The position numbers were made by a program, and so were the translations under genes. Positions 1 to 4,945 of a DNA stretch of 6,047 nucleotides are shown here, in pieces (position 1 is the first letter of the stretch; every line of letters begins with the position of its first letter). The notes under the pieces were generated by a model. The model was not told the DNA's origin. It searched no databases and saw only the letters and a list, made by a program, of their open reading frames with translations. Origin of the DNA: Acidobacteriota bacterium (GTDB lineage: Bacteria > Acidobacteriota > Blastocatellia > RBC074); NCBI GenBank assembly GCA_013140935.1, contig JABFSD010000654.1:1-6047 (forward strand), given 5' to 3'.

Positions 1-129
1 CAGCCTGATAGTAGTGTCGGGTTTAAGGGTGGGTCGGTCGGGCTCGAATTCGTCCGCCCCACTCCCTCAATTTGTCTGTGTGCGTCTACGCGGCGCAGAA
101 TACGGCATTGGCGCGATTGCCAAGCGGAC
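1..129. other. Window-edge stretch with no supported gene
   Basis: These bases lie downstream of the minus-strand gene that ends at 130. Both strands give only short frames without convincing ribosome-binding sites. I see no RNA gene, repeat or clear terminator. Confidence 0.4.
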
Positions 130-819
130 TTATTCGCCAGAATTACCTGTCCGCGCCTGCGCAATCAGATCGGCCAGCACTTTGCCCGGTTCCTGTCCTG
201 GCTTCCCTAGTTTCTTTAAGTGAGTACGCACCATTCTTGCACCACTTCCTCCGCTTCCTCCTTCGCCTCTGTCACCCATACCCAACGCATTCGCCAAGCC
301 GCTACTCGTCACAGGCAATCCCTGTTCAAGTCGGGATGCAAGAGTCTCTACCAAATGCGCTCGTTGAAAAACGAGCCTGATACTTTGCTCTAATCTCATT
401 TCAACAGTTACCGGTCTGCCTCGTTTTTTTCTTTGATCCGGTTCCTCACTGAAACCGCCAATTCTGTTTTCGGCACGTTCGCGGGCTTTTCCCAGTGCGT
501 CTTTCTTTGCGTTTCTCGCATCTTTGCCCGCATACCGTATCGCTCTGGCATAACTTTCATCTGCCGCTTGAAAGAGCGCGTGTTGAAAGCAAAGGATCAA
601 TTGAGTACGGAAAAACAAGCGCACGGCCGCGAGCATTTCTTTTTCGATTTTCTGTGCTTCTACTTGTTGTGGCGCTATCCGTGCTGATTCCTCTGTAATT
701 TTCTGCGTGAATTCGGCGAAGAAGTCACGCAACAACTCCGGCTCCGGCTCCCAAGTAAACCAGCCCAGCGCCGTCTTGAATCGGTAGTTATTCGGGATAA
801 TTCCATCTAGCTTGCCCAT
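130..819 (-). CDS. Hypothetical protein of the integrated element, possible DNA-binding protein
   Basis: Not recognised. The frame opens at an ATG at 840, but I prefer the in-frame ATG at 819. A perfect AGGAGG (826-831 on the plus strand) lies 6 bases before it, whereas the upstream ATG has only AGGGA abutting it. That gives 229 residues. Numbering from the 840 start: the N-terminal part is rich in aromatic and acidic residues (ALGWFTWEPEPELL), and residues 45-125 look helical and highly charged. A basic KKRGRPVT patch resembling an AT-hook lies near 138-145. A possible helix-turn-helix stretch (LPVTSSGLANALGM) is near 175-188, followed by a glycine/serine hinge (190-200) and a basic tail ending in VRTHLKKLGK. 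There is no signal peptide or membrane segment. It lies downstream of int on the same strand, 113 bases away. A nucleic-acid-binding role is inference only. Confidence 0.75.
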   Translation of the reverse strand: MGKLDGIIPNNYRFKTALGWFTWEPEPELLRDFFAEFTQKITEESARIAPQQVEAQKIEKEMLAAVRLFFRTQLILCFQHALFQAADESYARAIRYAGKDARNAKKDALGKARERAENRIGGFSEEPDQRKKRGRPVTVEMRLEQSIRLVFQRAHLVETLASRLEQGLPVTSSGLANALGMGDRGEGGSGGSGARMVRTHLKKLGKPGQEPGKVLADLIAQARTGNSGE

Positions 820-825
820 CACTGG

Positions 826-831
826 CCTCCT
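826..831 (-). promoter_or_regulatory. Ribosome-binding site fixing the start at 819
   Basis: The minus strand reads AGGAGG here, with 6 bases before the ATG at 819-817. It lies inside the longer reading frame that begins at 840, so it argues for the shorter protein. Confidence 0.6.
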
Positions 832-886
832 GTCAGCCATTCCCTGAAGGAGATCGGCTAGCAGCGCGTCAGGATGCGCGTTTGTC

Positions 887-909
887 CCGTGGGGTAATTA
901 CTCCCACGG
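887..909. other. Hairpin between int and the downstream gene
   Basis: CCGTGGGG and CTCCCACGG fold into a stem of about 8 pairs (887-894 with 902-909, the innermost a G-T pair) around a 7-base loop. It lies 24 bases past the int stop codon on the minus strand. No T-run follows on either strand, so it is a weak terminator candidate. An mRNA-stabilising or partial terminator role between the two element genes is possible. Confidence 0.35.
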
Positions 910-932
910 TAGCCAGCCGAACGTGTTGAAAC

Positions 933-2063
933 TCAGTTCACATAACCGCTCGCCTTTTCAGCTTCGGCGTAATCGTCTTGCAACTTTTGCAGCGAATCGG
1001 CGGCCTGACGCGCCGTGTCTTCGTTCGGGTTGACGTAGCGCAGAAACGTCGCCTGTTGTTCGTGGCCGGTGAGTTTCATGATGAATTTGTCAGCCATCCC
1101 CGATTCAACCAGGCGCGTCGTCATCGAGTGGCGCAAATCGTGCCAATGCAGATCATCGAGTCCGGCCAGACGCTTCGCCGTGCGAAAGGCTTTGGCGAAC
1201 TCACGTTGCGGGAAAACGAAATCGGTGTCGGCCTTCATCGCCAGCTTCAACGTTTCGAGTTCGGCCCGGAGGCGTGGCGTAATGCCGACGCTGCGCGCCT
1301 TGCGCGTTTTCGTCGTCGTCTTTCGCGCGCGAATGACACCATCGGCAAAATCTACGTCCTGCCATTGCAAGGCCATCATTTCGCCGCGACGCAAGCCCGT
1401 ATCAATTGCGCAAATGACCAACGGGCGCAGGTGGTCGCGCTTGTCAGTGCAAGCCAGCAGTAGCCGTTGCTCTTCCTCCAGGGAAAGAATGCGTTCGCGT
1501 TTGGTTTCTTCGCTGTGGCGTATGAGCGATTCGCCCGCCGTGAAAGGATTGCGTTGTAGGTAGCCTTCGCGCACGGCGTAATTGAGGATTGCGCGCATCA
1601 GTTGCAATTCACGATGTACGCCCGCCGCCGTGCGTTCCCTGCCGTGGCGCGTCGGCATGTTCAGCCGTTGTTCGCGGTAATCTTCCAAATGGCTGTGGCG
1701 GATGGATTGCACCAGCCGCTTGCCGAAATGTTCGAGCAAGGTTTTCAGGTAGCTGAGTTGATGCCGATAGGAACGCATCCCACTGACTTTGGTGTCGTCG
1801 CGGTATTGGGCAGGCTTGAGTTTGCGCTTTTTATAATCTTCGGCCAGATGCGCGAAAGTCATCTTGGCGGCATCAAGGTGCTGGCTTCCCTTCTCTGCCA
1901 GTTCGCGTTGCCACTGTTCGATGAGTTGTTTGCCTTCGGTGACGTTCTTAACCTGTTGGCGTTTCTCACGGCGCTTCCCGTCTTCATCAAGGTAGGTGAA
2001 GCGGGCATACAGCGCCTTACGTTGCGGGTGAAATTTGACTGAACCTTCGTTTGCTCTCGGCAT
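933..2063 (-). CDS. int: Tyrosine recombinase / integrase
   Basis: This site-specific recombinase most likely integrates and excises the element at the nearby tRNA-Arg site. The 376 residues show the usual three-part layout. An N-terminal arm-DNA-binding region (about 5-60, with KFHPQRKALYARFTYLDEDGKRR) comes first, then a SAM-like core-binding domain (about 67-170), then the catalytic domain (about 190-350). Visible active-site residues are R225 in TGLRRGE, a lysine in the TTTKTRKARSVGI strand (K252 or K255), H308 and R311 in HDLRH, H334 in LTGH, and the nucleophile Y343 in FLRYVNP. All are present, so it should be active. The length is typical of phage and island integrases. The start is supported by GAGAGGG 7 bases upstream of the ATG. 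The gene reads away from the att remnant, leaving a spacer of about 160 bases as attachment-site arm and int promoter region. Confidence 0.95.
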   Translation of the reverse strand: MPRANEGSVKFHPQRKALYARFTYLDEDGKRREKRQQVKNVTEGKQLIEQWQRELAEKGSQHLDAAKMTFAHLAEDYKKRKLKPAQYRDDTKVSGMRSYRHQLSYLKTLLEHFGKRLVQSIRHSHLEDYREQRLNMPTRHGRERTAAGVHRELQLMRAILNYAVREGYLQRNPFTAGESLIRHSEETKRERILSLEEEQRLLLACTDKRDHLRPLVICAIDTGLRRGEMMALQWQDVDFADGVIRARKTTTKTRKARSVGITPRLRAELETLKLAMKADTDFVFPQREFAKAFRTAKRLAGLDDLHWHDLRHSMTTRLVESGMADKFIMKLTGHEQQATFLRYVNPNEDTARQAADSLQKLQDDYAEAEKASGYVN

Positions 2064-2086
2064 CGTGTTTCCCTCTCAAAAAGCCG

Positions 2087-2106
2087 CCGTACCATTTTCC
2101 GTACCA
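2087..2106. repeat. Two CCGTACCA direct repeats upstream of int
   Basis: CCGTACCA occurs at 2087-2094 and 2099-2106, a 12-base period separated by TTTT. Close in-phase repeats between an integrase start and its attachment core are typical of binding sites for a recombination directionality factor or repressor. The role here is inferred from position. Confidence 0.45.
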
Positions 2107-2113
2107 CTTACGG

Positions 2114-2185
2114 TTGACAGGTCAGGCAAGCTCTGGAATTCTACAGATGGATTCGAGTTGTGAAAGTTCTATTGTTTGACAGGTC
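2114..2185. repeat. Paired TTGACAGGTC repeats, candidate integrase arm sites
   Basis: TTGACAGGTC occurs at 2114-2123 and again at 2176-2185 in the same orientation. A GTGAAAG pair (around 2160 and 2186) lies beside them. Both copies sit in the int-att spacer, where arm-type binding sites are expected. TTGACA also matches a -35 hexamer, but I see no good -10 partner. Confidence 0.4.
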
Positions 2186-2226
2186 GTGAAAGATGCTGAA
2201 AACCCTAGCAAAATGGGCTTTTTAGA

Positions 2227-2268
2227 CTCCTAAGCAATAGGCCGCTGGTTCGAGTCCAGCCGAGCGCA
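2227..2268 (+). tRNA. 3' fragment of tRNA-Arg(CCT), attachment-site remnant
   Basis: The fragment has the anticodon loop CTCCTAA (2227-2233, anticodon CCT at 2229-2231), the 3' anticodon stem GCAAT (2234-2238), a 5-base variable loop and a T-arm. The T-arm is GCTGG, TTCGAGT, CCAGC (2244-2260). The 3' acceptor strand CGAGCGC (2261-2267) and discriminator A2268 follow; no CCA is encoded. The bases before 2227 cannot pair with GCAAT and contain neither a D-arm nor the expected GCGCTCG acceptor strand, so the gene is truncated at the anticodon loop. It would not yield a functional tRNA. The fragment fits attR: the chromosomal 3' end displaced when the element supplied a replacement. Confidence 0.8.
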
Positions 2269-2287
2269 CTAATAGAGTCAATGACTT

Positions 2288-2352
2288 AGCAAAAAGGAAT
2301 GCGGGCATAACAGGTGGCAACGCCACAAATAATGCCACATTCCTTTTTTGCT
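2288..2352. terminator. Compound hairpin after the tRNA fragment
   Basis: AGCAAAAAGGAATG (2288-2301) pairs with CATTCCTTTTTTGCT (2338-2352) with one bulged T. The helix continues after a small internal loop as GGCAT (2304-2308) with ATGCC (2332-2336). An inner hairpin GTGGC-AAC-GCCAC (2314-2326) closes the structure. The A-tract, stem, T-tract arrangement can terminate transcription in either direction. On the plus strand it fits the terminator of the original tRNA gene; on the minus strand it lies between the antitoxin-like gene and the element. A small palindromic repeat element is an alternative. Confidence 0.55.
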
Positions 2353-2426
2353 TTTTCCTTTCAGCCATTCTGATCTTTTGCTTTTTCAATCCTGAATTTG
2401 GTTTTGATGTTTAGTGAAGAGAATAC

Positions 2427-2954
2427 TTACGCCGCCGCTCGATACGCATATTGCGGCGGTTGCAAGGGATTGATGAACAGTGACCGGCCCTCCGTCCGTT
2501 GCGTAACGACGGCGGCCAATTGTTCAACGCTTCCGGTCGGCAAGGCGCGTCCGCGTTGGGCTGACGACAGATTGAGATAAAGCAGCCGCATCAGCAGATC
2601 GGCTTGCAACCCAAGGCCTTGCTCGCCACTTTCCCATAGCGCCAGCGCAGTTTTATCAATGTGCAAATACGCGGCCCAGTCTTTTGACTTCATGCCCAAC
2701 TCTTTGCGCAGGAAACAGGCTTCCGCGCCGGTCAGCGGATACGTTTGCGCGGTCAGTGTCTGCCCGATAGTGGCGTGCAAATCCAGAATGCACGAGATGC
2801 GCGGCGCGACGGCATCGCACGACTGGCAAACACGCACTTCAATGTTTTCGAGATAAACGTTATCAAGGCCGGACTCGACATAATGGTACGTCTGCCCGCT
2901 CTTGATGATCGTTTCACCGTTGCATAATTCACACTTCATAACCGGTCGTGTCAT
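2427..2954 (-). CDS. MqsA/YgiT-type zinc-finger and HTH antitoxin-like regulator
   Basis: The 175-residue protein has an N-terminal YgiT-type zinc finger with two CxxC pairs (C8/C11 in KCELCNGET and C43/C46 in VCQSCDA). An Xre-like helix-turn-helix follows (about 74-125, PLTGAEACFLRKELGMKSKDWAAYL then ALWESGEQ). This order is that of the MqsA family, antitoxins that bind their toxin through the zinc domain and repress their own operon through the HTH. A tail of about 45 residues after the HTH is unassigned. The start at 2954 is supported by GAAGG 4 bases upstream and by an ATGA overlap with the stop of a preceding frame; M6 is a less likely alternative. In this family the toxin normally lies immediately upstream, but only a remnant is left here. 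It may thus be an orphan antitoxin or simple regulator. Confidence 0.85.
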   Translation of the reverse strand: MTRPVMKCELCNGETIIKSGQTYHYVESGLDNVYLENIEVRVCQSCDAVAPRISCILDLHATIGQTLTAQTYPLTGAEACFLRKELGMKSKDWAAYLHIDKTALALWESGEQGLGLQADLLMRLLYLNLSSAQRGRALPTGSVEQLAAVVTQRTEGRSLFINPLQPPQYAYRAAA

Positions 2955-3034
2955 TCAGCCTTCGCTTTCTTCCCGGCCCGTTTCGGCTTCCCTGTTTTGT
3001 ATTGTGGACGTGCTTCCATGGCATTGTCCAGATT
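2951..3034 (-). pseudogene. C-terminal remnant of the gene coupled to the antitoxin-like gene
   Basis: An open frame of 27 codons (NLDNAMEARPQYKTGKPKRA, then a basic GKKAKAE end) stops in a TGA that overlaps the ATG at 2954. This is the translational coupling expected of a toxin-antitoxin pair. The frame is closed upstream by TAG at 3035-3037, within a short repeat at the edge of insertion-sequence debris. I infer that the original partner gene, perhaps the toxin, was cut by that insertion and only its basic tail remains. A stand-alone 22-residue peptide from the ATG at 3019 is possible but less likely. The tail is too short to assign to a toxin family. Confidence 0.45.
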
Positions 3035-3035
3035 C

Positions 3036-3103
3036 TAGTTGAAATTCAGTCTGTGGGCGGAGTTGGACAGCGCGGCCAACAGACGATTTTTTAGTTGAAA
3101 TTC
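3036..3103. repeat. Two TAGTTGAAATTC direct repeats bracketing the transposase 3' end
   Basis: The 12-mer TAGTTGAAATTC occurs at 3036-3047 and 3092-3103, offset by 56 bases. One copy contains part of the stop codon of the decayed transposase. The other supplies the stop that closes the toxin-like remnant. The bases between contain GTCTGT and ACAGAC as short inverted repeats before a T-run. The insertion-sequence end probably lies in this stretch, but its exact border cannot be fixed. Confidence 0.45.
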
Positions 3104-3246
3104 TGCGTTTGGACGGCGGTCGCAATCGCGCGTTGCAAGAGCGGCAGTCGTTCGTAATTGTCTACTTTACGCATGCGGGGTTCGGCTTCCAAGAGGCTTG
3201 CCGCGACCCAGCGATAGCGTTGGTCGGAATTCGTCCAGCATTTCAC

Positions 3247-3255
3247 GTTGCGCGT
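3247..3255. repeat. Target-site duplication, left copy
   Basis: GTTGCGCGT here is repeated exactly at 3433-3441 on the other side of the 177-bp element. The duplicated bases encode the TRN codons of the transposase. Confidence 0.8.
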
Positions 3256-3432
3256 CTAATGTCAGGACACTTTTGTCGAGAGGAGGGTTCATCAATGAAT
3301 ACAGTAGACCGCAGATGACGCGGATGCGGCGGATTTTCGCGGATTATCTTCAGCCCTCATCCGCGCCGATCCGCTGCATCCGCGTCATCCGCGGTCTACT
3401 GTGCTTCGTTTTCAAAAGTGTCATGACATCAG
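3256..3432. mobile_element. 177-bp MITE-like element with 20-bp inverted ends
   Basis: The left end CTAATGTCAGGACACTTTTG (3256-3275) and the inverted right end CTGATGTCATGACACTTTTG (3413-3432) match at 18 of 20 bases. The flanks carry a 9-bp direct repeat, GTTGCGCGT. It has no plausible gene. Most of its interior is the near-perfect hairpin at 3301-3402. Short length, inverted ends, a target duplication and no transposase define a non-autonomous miniature element, mobilised by an unidentified transposase. An 8-9 bp duplication fits IS256-type enzymes among others, but the family cannot be assigned from the ends alone. Confidence 0.8.
3301..3402. repeat. 102-base near-perfect palindrome with CGCGGAT motifs
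   Basis: Position i pairs with 6703-i from 3301/3402 inwards through 3344/3359. That gives arms of 44 bases with only a few mismatches (A3313-C3390 and a small internal loop near 3336) and two G-T pairs, around a 14-base loop. The left arm reads ACAGTAGACCGCAGATGACG, then repeated GCGGAT units (GCGGATGC, GGCGGATT, CGCGGATT). It resembles intergenic palindromes built from CGCGGAT or ACAGAT steps that are common in some bacterial genomes. It lies wholly inside the 177-bp element. Confidence 0.8.
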
Positions 3433-3441
3433 GTTGCGCGT
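3433..3441. repeat. Target-site duplication, right copy
   Basis: This is the exact second copy of GTTGCGCGT from 3247-3255. It directly abuts the inverted end of the 177-bp element. Confidence 0.8.
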
Positions 3442-3645
3442 AGTTTTCTCCAGTTGCGAATTCAAGTTCTCAATGCAGTTCGTCGTCGCGAAACTACACG
3501 AAAACTCCGTTATCTTGAGCCGTTGCTTCGCGCCGTCGAGGATGAAGAGCAAGCCGTCGCGCACTTGCAGCCCTTGTTTCATCAGTTGTTTGAATAAAGC
3601 TACGCAGGGCAAATGATGCTCGCTCGTCGTTTGGACAAAGCCCAG

Positions 3646-3772
3646 TCGAAGCCTTCGTCGTAATTTAGCGCCGGCGCGGTTTACCCGTCTTGTCAGGTTT
3701 CACCCTCGCACATAGAATGTCCGCCAGATTTTCCCGCAACTCTTTCCTGATAATTTTTAACCGCTGAACTTG
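3646..3772. other. Spacer before the RraA-like gene, with possible minus-strand remnant
   Basis: The spacer separates the transposase debris from the RraA-like gene and probably holds that gene's promoter, though I cannot point to convincing -35/-10 boxes. The minus strand has a protein-like open frame (LKIIRKELRENLADILCARV, then KPDKTGKPRRR) ending in TAA at 3665-3667. Its upstream side runs into the RraA ribosome-binding site, with no start codon I trust. It may be a fragment of a lost gene or chance. Confidence 0.3.
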
Positions 3773-3778
3773 AGGAGG
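3773..3778 (+). promoter_or_regulatory. Ribosome-binding site of the RraA-like gene
   Basis: A perfect AGGAGG stands 4 bases before the ATG at 3783 and fixes that start, so the hydrophobic N-terminus is really translated. Confidence 0.7.
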
Positions 3779-3782
3779 CGAC

Positions 3783-4691
3783 ATGTTTCGTGTGAGAACT
3801 TTCCTGCCTGTCCTGCCCGTTCTTTTAGTTGTGTTTTGCGCCGCTTACTTCTTGAAGCCCGCTGCCAATAGCCAAACCGCCGTGCCGTCCGGCTTGCGCA
3901 CGCAGAAAAATACCTGGACGCCGCTGATGGATGTGCTCGCGCCCAAACGTCCGCGTGTGACCGATGCGCAACTCGCCAAGCTCAAGGCGCTGCAAATCGA
4001 AAACCTCTGGGGCGCAGCGCAAAACAAAGGTTATAAAAACTGTTTCGTCAGCCATCTCAAAGCTACGCAACCCGGCATCAAGATGGTAGGCCGCGCGACC
4101 ACGATGCGTTATCTGCCCGTGCGCCCCGACCTTGACGAGGCCGTACAACAACTCGCTAAAGAGGGCGATTGGGATTACCGCTTCAACACGCGCGCGGGCG
4201 AAGACGCCAACGCGGGCGATGTCGTCGTCGTCGAGTTGGGCGGCATGGTCGAACGCGCTACGTTTATGGGTACGATGACCGGACTGGCAATCAAGTTGCG
4301 CAACACGAACGGCATCGTCGTTGACGGCGGCATCCGCGATCTCAATGGTTTTCTGCAATGGAAGGATTACCCCGTCTATTACAGCGGAGCGCATGCTTCG
4401 GCAATGGCCGATCAGGTCGGCGTAGACTGGAACGTACCCGTGCGCATCGGCACCGTCACCGTGCTGCCCGGCGACGCCGTCGTAGGCGATGAAGAAGGTG
4501 TATTGATTCTCGCGCCCAACATCCTCGACGAAGTCATCGCCGCTGCCGAGACGCAAACTTACAACGAAGATTTCAAAGAAGAAGCCATGCGCAGCGGCAA
4601 GTTCAAGACGCGCGATATTTATCCGAAACTCAGCCCCGCCGCTGAAAAAGAATTTGAAGAGTGGAAGAAAAAGCATCCACGCAAACCATAG
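3783..4691 (+). CDS. Exported RraA-family (HMG aldolase-like) protein
   Basis: RraA-fold proteins include 4-hydroxy-4-methyl-2-oxoglutarate/4-carboxy-4-hydroxy-2-oxoadipate aldolases that also decarboxylate oxaloacetate, as well as the RNase E inhibitor RraA. The RraA region spans about residues 62-255 of 302. It includes GGMVERATFMGTMTGLA (153-169) and the hallmark NGIVVDGGIRD (176-186). In aldolase members the arginine and aspartate of that motif (R185, D186) bind substrate and the divalent metal. It also has GTVTVLPGDAVVGDEEGVLI (223-242). Keeping R and D favours an enzyme over a pure RraA regulator. A hydrophobic stretch (7-23) after two N-terminal arginines, with an AANSQTA region near 27-33, looks like a signal peptide, which is unusual for this mostly cytoplasmic family. 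The C-terminus is a charged tail. A PLP-enzyme gene follows on the same strand after 291 bases. The substrate is unknown. Confidence 0.85.
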   Translation: MFRVRTFLPVLPVLLVVFCAAYFLKPAANSQTAVPSGLRTQKNTWTPLMDVLAPKRPRVTDAQLAKLKALQIENLWGAAQNKGYKNCFVSHLKATQPGIKMVGRATTMRYLPVRPDLDEAVQQLAKEGDWDYRFNTRAGEDANAGDVVVVELGGMVERATFMGTMTGLAIKLRNTNGIVVDGGIRDLNGFLQWKDYPVYYSGAHASAMADQVGVDWNVPVRIGTVTVLPGDAVVGDEEGVLILAPNILDEVIAAAETQTYNEDFKEEAMRSGKFKTRDIYPKLSPAAEKEFEEWKKKHPRKP

Positions 4692-4699
4692 AAACGGTG

Positions 4700-4721
4700 G
4701 CACAAGCTGCCGAGCTTGTGC
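4700..4721 (+). terminator. Hairpin just after the RraA-like gene
   Basis: GCACAAGCT and AGCTTGTGC (4700-4708 with 4713-4721) pair perfectly around the loop GCCG, starting 9 bases after the stop codon. No T-run follows, so it is either a weak terminator, an mRNA 3'-end stabiliser or a REP-type repeat. The related second hairpin downstream favours the repeat. Confidence 0.5.
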
Positions 4722-4823
4722 TGCTGGCAAGCGAAAGACATTGGCTGTAACGGACGCACTGTCGTGCTTGATTACTGGCAGCATCGGTTGCAAGTGAAAG
4801 GCTAAAAGATAACGCGGCACAAG

Positions 4824-4831
4824 CTCGACAG
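4824..4831. repeat. Target-site duplication, left copy
   Basis: CTCGACAG here is repeated exactly at 4946-4953. It comprises the four loop bases CGAC plus two stem bases on each side of the original hairpin. Confidence 0.75.
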
Positions 4832-4945
4832 CATTAGTTTCTACACAAGTCTGTAAGTTCTTTGTTTTCAATAACGGCGTATTTGCCCGATGAACTGTAA
4901 GTCCTTTGGAATCAATACGCGTTATGACTTGTGTAGAAACTAATG
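4832..4945. mobile_element. 114-bp MITE-like element with perfect 19-bp inverted ends
   Basis: CATTAGTTTCTACACAAGT (4832-4850) is the exact complement of 4927-4945. The 8-bp direct repeat CTCGACAG flanks both ends, and excision restores a perfect hairpin, so the limits are well defined. There is no coding capacity. Inside, a 23-base unit at 4851-4873 (starting CTGTAAGTTCTTTG) recurs at 4895-4917 (CTGTAAGTCCTTTG) with 19 of 23 bases matching. Such sub-terminal repeats could bind a transposase. It is a deletion derivative or MITE of an unidentified insertion sequence with 8-bp duplications. Its ends differ from those of the 177-bp element, so a different transposase is implied. Confidence 0.8.

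Larger units (their letters stand above)
1..2268. mobile_element. Right-hand part of a tRNA-Arg-integrated element
   Basis: A tyrosine recombinase gene reads away from a truncated tRNA 3' fragment about 160 bases from its start codon. This is the usual layout of an integrative element at its int-proximal end. The tRNA fragment lacks a 5' half, so it should be the displaced chromosomal piece, with the intact tRNA rebuilt at the far end. That end and the second core copy are not in the window, so the element extends left beyond position 1. Cargo seen here is int and one unrecognised gene. No phage structural, conjugation or replication gene is visible, so its type (phage, ICE or genomic island) cannot be decided. 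The right boundary is inferred from the tRNA fold; the true crossover lies somewhere in 2227-2268. Confidence 0.7.
3091..3645 (-). pseudogene. Decayed IS256/mutator-type transposase, interrupted by a MITE
   Basis: Two pieces of one transposase are seen. The first (3433 to about 3645) reads LGFVQTTSEHHLP, then LLFILDGAKQRLK, then FATTNCIENLNSQLEKTTRN. The second (3091-3255) reads TRNVKCWTNSDQRYRWVAAS through LLEAEPRMRKVDNYERLP to the stop at 3091. These match the order of blocks in IS256/mutator transposases: a 'LGFVQT' strand, the aspartate of LDGAK (one DDE residue), the TTN-IE helix, and a RWVAA-LLEAE C-terminus. The N-terminal half is missing. A long block is also deleted between LDGAKQRLK and FATTN, where about a hundred residues are expected. 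A 177-bp element splits the pieces; removing it plus one 9-bp duplication joins them in frame as EKTTRN-VKCW. The gene is dead. Confidence 0.75.

Noticed and set aside
72..698. Plus-strand frames of up to 102 codons at 72-380 and 433-698
   Set aside because: They are antisense to the element gene at 130-819, which has a perfect ribosome-binding site and sensible amino-acid composition.
978..1563. Plus-strand open frames of about 160 codons across 978-1463 and 1069-1563
   Set aside because: They lie antisense within the integrase gene, which shows all catalytic motifs; they have no domain features or ribosome-binding site.
1602..2042. 146-codon plus-strand frame
   Set aside because: It is a shadow of the integrase N-terminal half.
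2114..2143. Promoter with TTGACA as -35
   Set aside because: TTGACA is present at 2114-2119 but no good -10 box follows at the right distance, and no plus-strand gene lies downstream.
2190..2268. A complete tRNA-Arg gene
   Set aside because: Bases upstream of 2227 cannot form the anticodon 5' stem, D-arm or acceptor 5' strand; only the 3' part is present.
3049..3092. Plus-strand terminator formed by GTCTGT and ACAGAC before TTTTTT
   Set aside because: The stem is short and bulged, and no plus-strand gene ends upstream, so I do not call it.
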